Of a DNA stretch of 64,000 nucleotides, positions 10,714-18,884 are shown in pieces. Position 1 is the first letter of the stretch; each line of letters begins with the position of its first letter. The position numbers were made by a program, and so were the translations under genes. The stretch is taken from NCBI GenBank assembly GCA_002687495.1, contig NZAJ01000066.1, forward strand, positions 1-64,000, written 5' to 3'. Under the pieces are notes generated by a model that did no database searches, had not been told where the DNA came from, and saw nothing but the letters and a program-made list of their open reading frames with translations. The DNA comes from Micavibrio sp. (lineage in GTDB: Bacteria; Pseudomonadota; Alphaproteobacteria; Micavibrionales; Micavibrionaceae).

Positions 10714-10971
10714 CTATAATGTTTCATCAAATAATGTACCGCGTGTCAGCGTCAAATCCTGATCTTGCGATAAAGTCGCACTAGCCTGCTCAGCTTCAGC
10801 TTGAGCCTGCGCTTGTGAAACGATTTGATCTGTAATCTCAACTTGTGGCGCACTTGCAGCCGAAGGAGCACCCGCTTGGACAGTACTCGGCGAAGTTAAA
10901 TTTTGTGCTTGCGTATCGCGTGGATAAACCAGCGACTGCGCCGCACCAATACTGCCTAATGAATCAACCAT
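10714..10971 (-). CDS. Small hypothetical protein rich in Ala and Gln
   Basis: Not recognised. The protein has 85 residues with a low-complexity middle (QAGAPSAASAPQVEIT) and a glutamine/alanine helix (VSQAQAQAEAEQASATL), ending TLTRGTLFDETL. No signal peptide or membrane segment is visible. AAGGG lies about nine bases before the ATG, which favours a real gene. Composition like this is seen in many short alphaproteobacterial proteins and gives no functional hint. Confidence 0.6.
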   Translation of the reverse strand: MVDSLGSIGAAQSLVYPRDTQAQNLTSPSTVQAGAPSAASAPQVEITDQIVSQAQAQAEAEQASATLSQDQDLTLTRGTLFDETL

Positions 10972-11073
10972 ATCTGCTACCCTTAATTTTTAATCCTAAC
11001 CTCTATTATTATAGCTTGCCTGTTTTTAAAATGCAAAATCCAGCGCGTCTCTAGCACCTATAGCCTAGTGAAC

Positions 11074-11865
11074 CTAACTTAGCCAGACACGCAAACTTTT
11101 AAAGGCCGGAGGAATCTGCATCCGCGCATCAAACGGATCATAACCACATTGAGCTAATTGCTTCATGTAAAGATCAGCTATACGCTGCGATGCCCTTAAA
11201 TAGCGCGAGGATGGCTTTATATCAGCCTTATAGATTTGCGCAACCACCCGAACAACGTCAGGGAAAGCCTCAACACGCTTATACTCATATAAGCGATTAA
11301 CACTCTGCCCCTTTTCCTTCATGATATCCTCAGCCAACAAACAGCGCCTATGCGCAGCCAAATGCGGCACAGAACGCAAGATTCCAGCCAAAGCATAATT
11401 AATCGCCACCTCTTGATAAGGCTCAGCATCTTTACTCACCCCTAAAATCATCAAAGCAAGCTCAACTAAAGGCGAATGTGTGTAATCTGCATAATGCACA
11501 ACACCCTCAAGGCTAGAAGGCAAAACATCTTCCAAATCAAATTCACGCGCATAAATCAGCTTATCAAACAGCTCTTTTGGTAAATCATAAGCCTTAATAG
11601 CACGCGAGAGCGGTTCTAATACTTGGTGCTCTAAAACCTCACCGCGCTCATAAATCCCTTCAAGGGCATCACGCCACCACTGCAAACGAATAAGCCCTAG
11701 CTGCGTCTCACTAACCACATCGCGCGTTTTTGCAATCTCATAATTAAACGCGAACAAAGCCCATAATGCCGGCCTATGCTCTGACGCACACAACATCGAC
11801 AAAAAAAAGCGATCAGGGTCATGCTCTTTTACAAAAGCCCCACAATAAGAAATATCATCTAACAT
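11074..11865 (-). CDS. Squalene/phytoene synthase-family protein, NDUFAF6-like
   Basis: All-helical trans-prenyltransferase-fold protein of 263 residues. RDVVSETQLGLIRLQWWRDA near residue 48 is the hallmark of the branch that includes NDUFAF6, a mitochondrial complex I assembly factor. The canonical paired Asp-rich motifs of active squalene synthases are not both present: the first position reads KTRDVVSE and the second region reads SVNRLYEYKRVE. It is therefore more likely an assembly or unknown-function protein than a carotenoid enzyme. In many alphaproteobacteria this gene follows yajC-secDF-Mth938; here it lies 3.4 kb from that group on the same strand, separated by sodB and three unrecognised genes. 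Confidence 0.85.
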   Translation of the reverse strand: MLDDISYCGAFVKEHDPDRFFLSMLCASEHRPALWALFAFNYEIAKTRDVVSETQLGLIRLQWWRDALEGIYERGEVLEHQVLEPLSRAIKAYDLPKELFDKLIYAREFDLEDVLPSSLEGVVHYADYTHSPLVELALMILGVSKDAEPYQEVAINYALAGILRSVPHLAAHRRCLLAEDIMKEKGQSVNRLYEYKRVEAFPDVVRVVAQIYKADIKPSSRYLRASQRIADLYMKQLAQCGYDPFDARMQIPPAFKSLRVWLS

Positions 11866-11989
11866 CGCTTCTATTAACCAAATTTAGTCCTTGAATTCAA
11901 ACACAAACACTTTAACTTACTAGTTAATTTACGCCTGATCGATAATCGAGATATGGCTACGCACTATAAATAAAAGATAGGAATGAAAA

Positions 11990-12610
11990 ATGTCAGCTTT
12001 TGATCTCCCAGAATTACCTTACGCCTATGACGCGCTAGATCCATATATGTCAGCAGAAACACTAGAATTTCACCACGATAAGCACCATAACGCTTATGTC
12101 GTAAAAGGTAACGAGCTTATCTCTGGCCTAGACCACATGGGCGACACACTTGAAGAAGTTGTCGTAAATGCCCACAAAAAAGGCGAACAAGCCCTCTTCA
12201 ACAATGCGGGTCAGCACTGGAACCACAAACATTTCTGGAATTGGATGAAGCCAAATGGCGGCGGGAATATCCCTGGCGAGCTTGAAGCAGCAATCAATGA
12301 CAGCTTCGGCAGCTTCGATGCTTTCCGCAGCGAATTTATCAATGCTGGCGTAGGTCAGTTCGGATCCGGATGGGCATGGCTTGTCATGAACTCAGAAGGC
12401 AAACTTGAAGTGATGAAAACAGCAAATGCTGATAACCCGCTTACATCTGGCAAGACAGCGATTCTAGGCTGTGATGTGTGGGAACACTCCTACTATATCG
12501 ATTACCGCAATGCGCGCCCTAAATATCTAGAAGCTTTTGTTGATAATCTCGTAAACTGGGAATATGCAGCAGAGCTTTTCGCGAAAGGCCCACTTAAGCT
12601 TGCAGCTTAA
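11990..12610 (+). CDS. sodB: Superoxide dismutase, iron type
   Basis: Cytosolic enzyme that converts superoxide to hydrogen peroxide and oxygen. Metal ligands are His28 in FHHDKHHNAYV, a His in GQHWNHKHFW, and Asp and His in CDVWEHSYYIDY. Gln in FNNAGQHWNH is the position that usually marks iron enzymes, where manganese enzymes carry Gly. The length of 206 residues is slightly above the usual 193-200. No signal peptide is present. TAGGA precedes the ATG and a strong intrinsic terminator follows, so the gene is probably transcribed alone. Confidence 0.97.
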   Translation: MSAFDLPELPYAYDALDPYMSAETLEFHHDKHHNAYVVKGNELISGLDHMGDTLEEVVVNAHKKGEQALFNNAGQHWNHKHFWNWMKPNGGGNIPGELEAAINDSFGSFDAFRSEFINAGVGQFGSGWAWLVMNSEGKLEVMKTANADNPLTSGKTAILGCDVWEHSYYIDYRNARPKYLEAFVDNLVNWEYAAELFAKGPLKLAA

Positions 12611-12634
12611 AAACCTCTCAAGAACATAAAACAT

Positions 12635-12668
12635 AAAAAGAGGCCTCACCCGAGCGCCTCTTTTTTTT
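12635..12668 (+). terminator. Intrinsic terminator of sodB
   Basis: AAGAGGC and GCCTCTT form the stem around 12638-12662, followed by an uninterrupted run of eight or more T. This is the clearest Rho-independent terminator in the window. Confidence 0.9.
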
Positions 12669-12702
12669 ATCACAAAACAATATACTCACTCAAAACAGCT
12701 AA

Positions 12703-13452
12703 CTATGAAGGCTTTGCCCCTTCATAAACACTATTATTTTTAGCATCAAGACTGACATCAAAATCTCGACTAACAGATGGCTGAGCATTATTTACAGCGG
12801 AAAAGCTAGAAACAACATGCCCTTCCAACCCAGCTAAACTCTCAGGATTATAAAACTTAGCAATCAACGTGCTATCCCATGATGACTCTAAATTGACATT
12901 ATTAGTAAATCCACCGGCAGGTAAATTTTGCAATGCCTCTATAGTGTAGTCCTTCAAATCAATATTTGCTTCTATATGATCCAACCACCACTCATCACGA
13001 ACTTCCCCCTCCATACCACCAAGTTCAGAGACAACACTTTCATATTCAAATAAAAATTCTGACACATTATGAGGATACCCATTTTCATCCAGCATTTCAT
13101 TAAGTTCAGCAATAAGCTCTTTAGCGCGCATAGCTATGTCATACGGTAAATCACCATATTCAACATCATCACTCGCCCAAGCATCCCCACCTCCATCACC
13201 CATAAGATCATTAAAATCTTGAGTAGCATCCTGTTTTTCTGAAGAAAAATGTTTTGGAAGTTCTGTATCGACATACTTATCTAAGTCATATCCGGTCTCT
13301 TCAAGCCCTTTTCTTAGAGCGTCTATATCAACAATAGTCTCTGTACTGCCATCATTAATGGATATGCTGACATTATCATTATCAGCCTGTCTTATTTTAT
13401 TTTTTATTGTTTCTAAATCATCAGACTCGAGATTAATTTTAATTTGAGCCAT
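12703..13452 (-). CDS. Hypothetical acidic protein
   Basis: Not recognised. The protein has 249 residues and is strongly acidic (for example DDVEYGDLPYD), with helical stretches around residues 100-165 and a C-terminal tail low in structure (NAQPSVSRDFDVSLDAKNN). No signal peptide, membrane segment or catalytic motif is visible. The ATG at 13452 is chosen because a run of eight G followed by TGGTT lies directly upstream and can act as Shine-Dalgarno; in-frame GTG codons lie inside that run. It is on the same strand as the hypothetical gene ending at 13538 and may be cotranscribed. Confidence 0.7.
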   Translation of the reverse strand: MAQIKINLESDDLETIKNKIRQADNDNVSISINDGSTETIVDIDALRKGLEETGYDLDKYVDTELPKHFSSEKQDATQDFNDLMGDGGGDAWASDDVEYGDLPYDIAMRAKELIAELNEMLDENGYPHNVSEFLFEYESVVSELGGMEGEVRDEWWLDHIEANIDLKDYTIEALQNLPAGGFTNNVNLESSWDSTLIAKFYNPESLAGLEGHVVSSFSAVNNAQPSVSRDFDVSLDAKNNSVYEGAKPS

Positions 13453-13537
13453 AACCACCCCCCCCACTTTGAGGATATGTTAAATCACAGATGTTAATAT
13501 AAAATGAAAATGCTCGCTTATAGTTCTAGCTCATAGC

Positions 13538-14590
13538 TTAAAATTCACTCGAAGGAGGCTGCACGATCTTTGCAGGTAAGGCTTCATTAGCTTCGCCCCT
13601 CCTCACACTACCCCCCTCAACATGTGCAGAATTATTCCAGCTTGCATCCAGATTAGGCGCGCTATTTCTCACATTTTTATCTGATGAAAAATCGTCACTT
13701 AAGCTCTTGAGATAAATACCAGCATCGCGCCCCTTATCATCCATAATCAAGCTCAAATATGATGCCGCCGAACTTTTAAGCGTTTCATCTAAATCATCAA
13801 AATGGCTTTTAAAAGTTTCAAACTTCTCATTAATCTCGCTGCGCATTTCATTAAGGCGCGTTTCATCCGCTCCCCTATCCTCAAACCTCTCTAAACGCTC
13901 AAGGGCACTGCGCAAAGCGCGCACTTCACCGCGTAACTCTCTAAATGTTTTGGAATCTTCCTTATCAAAGGCTTTAGGAGCAGTTCCATCTTCATATCCA
14001 TCAATAAAATCATAAAAATCCGTCTTCCCGATAACCGCTACCTGTTCAATTACAGCAGGCTTATCAATTGGTGGTGGCTCAACGCTAGCCTGCGCTTTGT
14101 GAGCAGGCTCTTCCCTCTCAACAACAACAGGAGGCTTCACAGCTTTTTGCTCGAACTCAGCCTTAACTCTTGGCTTCTCACGTGCTTTCAAGCTTACACC
14201 AGCCTCACCTAACAACGCCGCACTTACGTCTTTCGCCGCAAATACACGCGCATTACCCTTATCACCATATTCACCGATAAATTGAGAACGATCCGCCTGC
14301 CCTCTCAGCGGGTCAGTCTTTTCATGATATAGCTTTTGCCAATCAGAAGCACTCATCGCGCTATAGCCACTCGGCGCACTAGGATCATGAAAGAGTAAAG
14401 TCACACGATTATTCTCATCACGAAACATCACTGTGCGCTCACCAGCAGCTGGCACGTCAATCATCACTGGCGCAAGCAGCTCTGCCGGCCACCATTCAGG
14501 CGGTTCCATTGCTGGCAAAGCCTTTACCCGCGCGGGACTAGTCCCTTTGGACAATATATCTATAATCTCGTTTAAATCGCGCTTGGCCAT
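13538..14590 (-). CDS. Hypothetical protein with C-terminal coiled coil
   Basis: Not recognised. The protein has 350 residues. Residues 1-110 look folded, with tryptophan-rich EPPEWWPAELLAP and a possible small beta domain (GERTVMFRDENNRVTLLF). Residues 130-185 are a Pro/Glu/Lys-rich linker. Residues 210-275 form a likely coiled coil (RALRSALERLERFED). The tail ends IVQPPSSEF. AAGGAG lies about eleven bases before the ATG. No signal peptide or membrane segment is present, so a cytoplasmic structural or adaptor role is possible but unproven. Confidence 0.7.
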   Translation of the reverse strand: MAKRDLNEIIDILSKGTSPARVKALPAMEPPEWWPAELLAPVMIDVPAAGERTVMFRDENNRVTLLFHDPSAPSGYSAMSASDWQKLYHEKTDPLRGQADRSQFIGEYGDKGNARVFAAKDVSAALLGEAGVSLKAREKPRVKAEFEQKAVKPPVVVEREEPAHKAQASVEPPPIDKPAVIEQVAVIGKTDFYDFIDGYEDGTAPKAFDKEDSKTFRELRGEVRALRSALERLERFEDRGADETRLNEMRSEINEKFETFKSHFDDLDETLKSSAASYLSLIMDDKGRDAGIYLKSLSDDFSSDKNVRNSAPNLDASWNNSAHVEGGSVRRGEANEALPAKIVQPPSSEF

Positions 14591-14729
14591 ATAAAGCTAC
14601 ACTCCTTGCGGCCATCATATAGAAAAGCCTTTAAAGAAGAGTTAAAGCCACGCTCAGCCTCAAAACCACAAATTGACATATTTAAAAAATATTGTTACTG
14701 TCCGCGCCCAACAAACAAAGGCATGCGTA

Positions 14730-15224
14730 ATGGCACAACACATATCAGATAAATCTGCCTCCCCTATCGCGGATAGCTGTACGTTAAGCGATGCTTTAAC
14801 TCAATTACACAAAGCCGCATATAAAGCAGGGTTTACGCTAACAAAGCGTAGACATGAGATCATTTGCGAGCCATATAAACTCGAAGAAAACAAAGACGGC
14901 TTTACATCCTCAATATTCAGAACAATACCTAATGAAAAAGCTGTCGCTTATGGCAGGAATAAACGCCTCATACAGCTACTAGATACAGCATCGGACAACA
15001 CAGACCTCACAGCCCTTAAAAACGCCCTAAGCCTAGAATTTTATAAAGGGCAATATTATATGTGTGAAGACATATACGAAGCTTTAAAAAACACGAAAAC
15101 GAAAGAGCGTTTTTCTCAGCGCCTAAAACAAGCCCAAGAGCTTTTTGAAGCAGCAGAAGCAGAAGCAAAGGAAACACCTGAGCTTTCTCTCTCAAACATC
15201 ACGCCTATTGCCCCTATTATATAG
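14730..15224 (+). CDS. Hypothetical protein
   Basis: Not recognised. From the ATG at 14730 the protein has 164 residues; an in-frame TTG at 14673 would add 19 but has no Shine-Dalgarno. The first part contains LHKAAYKAGFTLTKRRHEI, and the C-terminal third is a charged helix (AQELFEAAEAEAKETPE). No signal peptide or membrane segment is visible. It is transcribed divergently from the coiled-coil gene at 13538-14590 and convergently with the Mth938-like gene. Codon use looks like that of its neighbours. Confidence 0.6.
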   Translation: MAQHISDKSASPIADSCTLSDALTQLHKAAYKAGFTLTKRRHEIICEPYKLEENKDGFTSSIFRTIPNEKAVAYGRNKRLIQLLDTASDNTDLTALKNALSLEFYKGQYYMCEDIYEALKNTKTKERFSQRLKQAQELFEAAEAEAKETPELSLSNITPIAPII

Positions 15225-15242
15225 AGATATCCTGCTTCAAAA

Positions 15243-15626
15243 CTAAAACGGTAAAAGAGCCGCAGCGACCCTGCGCCCTTCAGCCATTAAGACATTATAA
15301 GTTCTGCACGCTGCACCGCTATCCATCACTTCAATCACAAGGCCATGTGCGCGAAGCTCTTGCTTTAAAGGTGCAGGCATAAAAGCTATTTTCTCACCAC
15401 ACCCCAAAAGCACCACATCAATATCTTGCGCGCGATCAATCAAGGGCGCAAAATCACTTTCTTGCATCTCTTTCAGATTTGTATGCGCAGGACTCCACGC
15501 TATAGTCTCTTGCGCCGTGACAATCACCGCCCCCTCATAAGCCACTTGGCTCACGCGAAAACCGCCATCACCATAGCCTTGGATAATCTGCGAACCCTGC
15601 TTAATAAGCGGTGTGACATCAACCAT
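15243..15626 (-). CDS. Mth938-like domain protein, NDUFAF3 homologue
   Basis: Protein of 127 residues with the Mth938 fold (formerly DUF498): INDXGxGGFRVS-type start GYGDGGFRVSQVAYEG, then VVLLGCGEKIAFMPAPL and MDSGAACRTYNVLMAEGRRVAAALLPF, which is the family signature ending. Human NDUFAF3 in this family helps assemble respiratory complex I. The gene starts six bases after secF and belongs to the same operon, a conserved arrangement in alphaproteobacteria. The bacterial function has not been settled; a role in membrane insertion or complex I biogenesis is inferred from relatives. Confidence 0.92.
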   Translation of the reverse strand: MVDVTPLIKQGSQIIQGYGDGGFRVSQVAYEGAVIVTAQETIAWSPAHTNLKEMQESDFAPLIDRAQDIDVVLLGCGEKIAFMPAPLKQELRAHGLVIEVMDSGAACRTYNVLMAEGRRVAAALLPF

Positions 15627-15632
15627 ATTCGC

Positions 15633-16601
15633 TTATGCCTCTGCACTAGATTGATTTGCAGCATTTGCATCATCAACCACCACATCACCGCGGCGCACAT
15701 TCATAAAGAGCAAAATAGGCGCAGCAATAAAGATCGAAGAATATGTACCAATCCCGATCCCGAAAATCAGCGCATAGATAAAGCCGCGAATAACTTCGCC
15801 GCCAAAGACATATAGCGCAACCAACGCTAAGATTGTTGTGAAAGATGTCATGATTGTACGGCTAAGCGTAGCATTCACAGCCATATTCAAAACTTCCGCC
15901 AAAGGCTTTTTCTTATAACGACGTAAATCTTCACGAATACGGTCAAACACAACCACAGTGTCATTGATCGAGTAACCAGCAATCATCAAAACAGCTGCCA
16001 CAGTTGTCAGGTTAAACTCCATCTGTGTGAAAGCAAATAGACCAATCGTCGCAATGGCATCATGCGCAAGCGCCAAGACAGATGCGACACCAAACTGCCA
16101 CTCAAAACGGAACCAAACATACGCCAAAATCCCTATAAGCGCGAACAGAACAGCAAAAGCGCCCTGCTTCTTCAGCTCATCACCAACTTGCGGCCCAACA
16201 AACTCAACGCGGCGATAATCAACCGGATCTTCACCATAATGCGTATTCACAGCATCACTCACCGTATCAATTGCAGATTGCTGCGCCTCTGGCCCACCTG
16301 CTTGTTGCGGCATACGAATAAGCAAATCTTCAGGAGCGCCAAATTCTTGTATAGAAATCTCACCCAAGCCAAGGGCATTCAGCTCGCCTCTCATCGCTTT
16401 AAGATCAGGCACTTCCGGCGTTCTAATCTCAATCACCGTACCACCGGCAAAATCGATACCGAAGTTAAGCCCCTTCGTCGCAATCATAAAAATAGATGCT
16501 GCGATAATCGCTAATGACAAAGCAAATGTCACAAAACGAATACCGATAAAGTTGATATTTGTCTCTTCTGGAACAAGTCTTAATCCACGCATTTTATTCA
16601 A
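15633..16601 (-). CDS. secF: Protein translocase subunit SecF
   Basis: Inner-membrane partner of SecD that uses the proton gradient to help pull exported proteins out of the SecYEG channel. The protein has 322 residues. An N-terminal membrane segment is followed by the GLNFGIDFAGGTVIEIRTP motif, a periplasmic domain, and five C-terminal membrane segments with IAGYSINDTVVVFDRIRE and TLSRTIMTSFTTILALVALY, all family signatures. It starts two bases after the secD stop codon, indicating coupled expression. Confidence 0.98.
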   Translation of the reverse strand: MNKMRGLRLVPEETNINFIGIRFVTFALSLAIIAASIFMIATKGLNFGIDFAGGTVIEIRTPEVPDLKAMRGELNALGLGEISIQEFGAPEDLLIRMPQQAGGPEAQQSAIDTVSDAVNTHYGEDPVDYRRVEFVGPQVGDELKKQGAFAVLFALIGILAYVWFRFEWQFGVASVLALAHDAIATIGLFAFTQMEFNLTTVAAVLMIAGYSINDTVVVFDRIREDLRRYKKKPLAEVLNMAVNATLSRTIMTSFTTILALVALYVFGGEVIRGFIYALIFGIGIGTYSSIFIAAPILLFMNVRRGDVVVDDANAANQSSAEA

Positions 16602-16603
16602 TC

Positions 16604-18148
16604 CTATACTGGTAGTGTTTTTGCATTACGGTTCTTCTTAAGCCATGTCAGCACAAGAAGACGTGTGATCATGATTGCTGTAAAGAACGAGGTGACAATC
16701 CCTATTCCCAAAGTCACGGAGAAGCCTTTAATCGGCCCGCTACCAAATGAGAACAAGATCACAGCTGCAATTAATGTTGTTAAGTTAGAGTCGATAATCG
16801 TCGCCATCGCGCGACCATAGCCTGCATCAATAGCCGATATAATACCGCGCCCTTTACGAAGCTCTTCACGAATACGCTCAAAAATCAGCACATTTGCATC
16901 AACCGCCATACCAATCGTAAGAACGATACCGGCAATCCCCGGCAAAGTTAAGGTCGCCTGTAACATGGATAATAAAGCAAAGATAAGCGCCACATTAATC
17001 AGCAAAGCCACATTCGCCATCAAACCGAACAAGCTATAGCTGATCGTCATGAACAGTAAAATACGCGCCAAGCCTATAATCGCAGCCACTTTACCTGCTT
17101 CAATAGAATCAGCTCCCAAAGACGGCCCCACTGTGCGCTCTTCAACAACATGCATTTCCGCAGGCAAAGCCCCCGCTCGCAGTAAAAGCGCCAACTCACC
17201 AGCCGCTTGAATTGTAAAGCCACCACTAATCTGTCCAGAGCCACCACAAATAGGCTCACGAATTACAGGTGCGCTTAAAACTTCATCATCCAAAACAATC
17301 GCAAAAGGCTTACCCACACTAGTGCGCGTTACATCACAAAAACGTCTCGCCCCAGCATGATTAAGCTTAAAGGAAATCACATGCTGACCAGATTGATCTT
17401 GCGCATAAGCAGCCGTTTCCAGCATATCACCCGTCACAAGCGCTGCACGCTGCACTTCTAGACTACGCGCGGGATCTTCCGCATAGGGATAACGACGCGC
17501 CGAAGCAGAGCCAGGCTCAGCCACTAAATGAAAGGCAAGCTTAGCAGTCGTACCAACAACGCTTTTCAAATCTTGCGCATCCGTACCCGGCGCCTGAATA
17601 AGAATACGATCCTCACCTTGGCGCTGAATAACCGGTTCAGTTGTACCAAGCGCATCAATACGGCGTCTAACCACCTCAATCGATTGAGAAAGCGTGTTAT
17701 CATAAACCTGCTTTATACCCGCTTCATTCAAGCGCGCTTCAATAACCACGCCATCAGTATTAATCTCTAAATTCGCATCAATAGCGCGCAAAAGCTTACG
17801 TGCCGCCGCGCCATCATTTTCATCACGTAGCGTAACTTTAACGCCATTTTCAATCACACCTATGCGGCGATAACCGATCTTTTCATCACGCAAAGTTTCA
17901 CGCACATCTCTAAGCATGCTCTCCGCACGCTCAATAAAAACAGAAGCCACATCAACATCATAAAGAAGATGCGCACCGCCGCGTAAATCCAGACCTAAAT
18001 TCACCGTTTTACTCGGCACAAAGCTTGGCATCGTTTCAGATATTTTAGCGCGTAAATCGCTGCTCAAAACATTTGGCATTGCAAAGGCTACGCCCAAAAC
18101 ACAAACCGCTATACTTAAATAAACTTTCCAAGAAGCAATATTAATCAT
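16604..18148 (-). CDS. secD: Protein translocase subunit SecD
   Basis: Inner-membrane Sec accessory subunit of 514 residues. The order of domains is: first membrane helix, LGLDLRGGAHLLYDVD near residue 50, the large periplasmic P1 domain containing RRIDALGTTEPVIQRQG, the TIQAAGELALLLRAGALPAEM segment, and five membrane helices with GMAVDANVLIFERIREELR. Shorter than E. coli SecD (615) as is usual for alphaproteobacteria. It lies downstream of yajC, with a 74-base gap holding a hairpin, and is followed after two bases by secF. Confidence 0.98.
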   Translation of the reverse strand: MINIASWKVYLSIAVCVLGVAFAMPNVLSSDLRAKISETMPSFVPSKTVNLGLDLRGGAHLLYDVDVASVFIERAESMLRDVRETLRDEKIGYRRIGVIENGVKVTLRDENDGAAARKLLRAIDANLEINTDGVVIEARLNEAGIKQVYDNTLSQSIEVVRRRIDALGTTEPVIQRQGEDRILIQAPGTDAQDLKSVVGTTAKLAFHLVAEPGSASARRYPYAEDPARSLEVQRAALVTGDMLETAAYAQDQSGQHVISFKLNHAGARRFCDVTRTSVGKPFAIVLDDEVLSAPVIREPICGGSGQISGGFTIQAAGELALLLRAGALPAEMHVVEERTVGPSLGADSIEAGKVAAIIGLARILLFMTISYSLFGLMANVALLINVALIFALLSMLQATLTLPGIAGIVLTIGMAVDANVLIFERIREELRKGRGIISAIDAGYGRAMATIIDSNLTTLIAAVILFSFGSGPIKGFSVTLGIGIVTSFFTAIMITRLLVLTWLKKNRNAKTLPV

Positions 18149-18186
18149 ATCAATGAACTATCCTGTTTCAATATACACATAAACAA

Positions 18187-18211
18187 TAGCGGCCTATCAA
18201 AAGCCGCTATC
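18187..18211 (-). terminator. Hairpin between yajC and secD
   Basis: ATAGCGGC at 18187-18194 and GCCGCTAT at 18204-18211 form a perfect eight-base stem with a nine-base loop. On the minus strand it is followed by TGTTTATG, a weak T-tract. It may partly terminate transcription after yajC or protect the 3' end, lowering secDF relative to yajC. Confidence 0.5.
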
Positions 18212-18222
18212 ATCATAATCAA

Positions 18223-18636
18223 TTATTTTTTGCTGTTCTTTTTGTCATCTTTTTTTGCCGCATCATTTGCTGGCTTATCTTTTAAGATCACATCTGTTTT
18301 CGCATGAATAGTTGAACGCAATGCAGTGACTTTTAGACCATTACCAAGATCAATACTCACCTCTTGCTCGCCTGGCTTGATTTTGTCGATTGTGCCAACA
18401 AGACCGCCACCAGTCACAACTTTATCACCTTTTTGCAGACCTTGAAGCATTTCACCATGCTCTTTAATACGGCGCTGCTGTGGCTTGATCATAAGGATGT
18501 AGAACAACACAACCATCAAAACAACCAAACCCATATTCCATGCGAACGCTTCCATTGCACTTGGTGCTTCCGGCAGATTAGCCGCCACATCAGCACTCGT
18601 TTCAACAGCTTGCGCATAGGCTTTAGAAATAAACAT
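18223..18636 (-). CDS. yajC: Preprotein translocase subunit YajC
   Basis: Small membrane protein of the SecDF-YajC complex. From ATG 18636 it reads MFISKAYAQAVET, the usual alphaproteobacterial start, with AAAGAG upstream; an in-frame start 12 codons earlier is unlikely. A single membrane helix (WNMGLVVLMVVLFYILMIK) ends in the signature IKPQQRRIKEH, followed by the KV-rich cytoplasmic domain GDKVVTGGGLVGTIDKI and a lysine-rich tail. It is first in the yajC-secD-secF-Mth938 group. Confidence 0.96.
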   Translation of the reverse strand: MFISKAYAQAVETSADVAANLPEAPSAMEAFAWNMGLVVLMVVLFYILMIKPQQRRIKEHGEMLQGLQKGDKVVTGGGLVGTIDKIKPGEQEVSIDLGNGLKVTALRSTIHAKTDVILKDKPANDAAKKDDKKNSKK

Positions 18637-18748
18637 TTTTACACTCTTTCTACAAAATTGAATTAGATTCAAGCGACTATAACGCCCTTATATGCAAACG
18701 CAAGCAAAAGCGCGTGAACTATACACAAGCTCACTATCTACACTGTAA

Positions 18749-18882
18749 GCAGCAACAAAGTTGAAGCATAAAAGTCAAAGTTCCAATCGAAGAATTTTAG
18801 GCATTCAGCGAGGCGCAAGGAACGCCGCGTAGTTAACCTACGCAAGTGACGCAGCAACAAAGCTGAGGCATAAAAGTCAAAG
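18749..18882. repeat. Imperfect 32-base direct repeat between yajC and the M23 gene
   Basis: GCAGCAACAAAG and GCATAAAAGTCAAAG mark two copies, 18749-18780 and 18851-18882, which agree at 30 of 32 positions. The second copy is the right end of a full palindromic repeat element (18810-18868); the first looks like a truncated copy lacking the palindrome. The second copy ends two bases before the stop codon of the M23 gene. Confidence 0.8.
18810..18868. repeat. Short interspersed palindromic repeat, copy 1
   Basis: Reads GAGGC, 17 bases from its start to the palindrome GCGTAG-TTAAC-CTACGC (18827-18843), then 12 bases to AACAAAG at 18856. The same layout recurs at 44701 and 57341. It lies in the intergenic space between the M23 lipoprotein gene and yajC. 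Confidence 0.7.
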
Positions 18883-18884
18883 AT

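Noticed and set aside
11074-11865. Carotenoid or hopanoid squalene synthase
   Set aside because: The active-site aspartate motifs are not both intact and no carotenoid or hopanoid gene is nearby; the NDUFAF6-like signature fits better.
12703-14590. Toxin-antitoxin pair
   Set aside because: The two proteins are 249 and 350 residues, much larger than typical, and show no toxin or antitoxin motif.
16062-16514. Open frame antisense to secF
   Set aside because: Basic, Asn/Arg-rich shadow of a known gene with no family resemblance.
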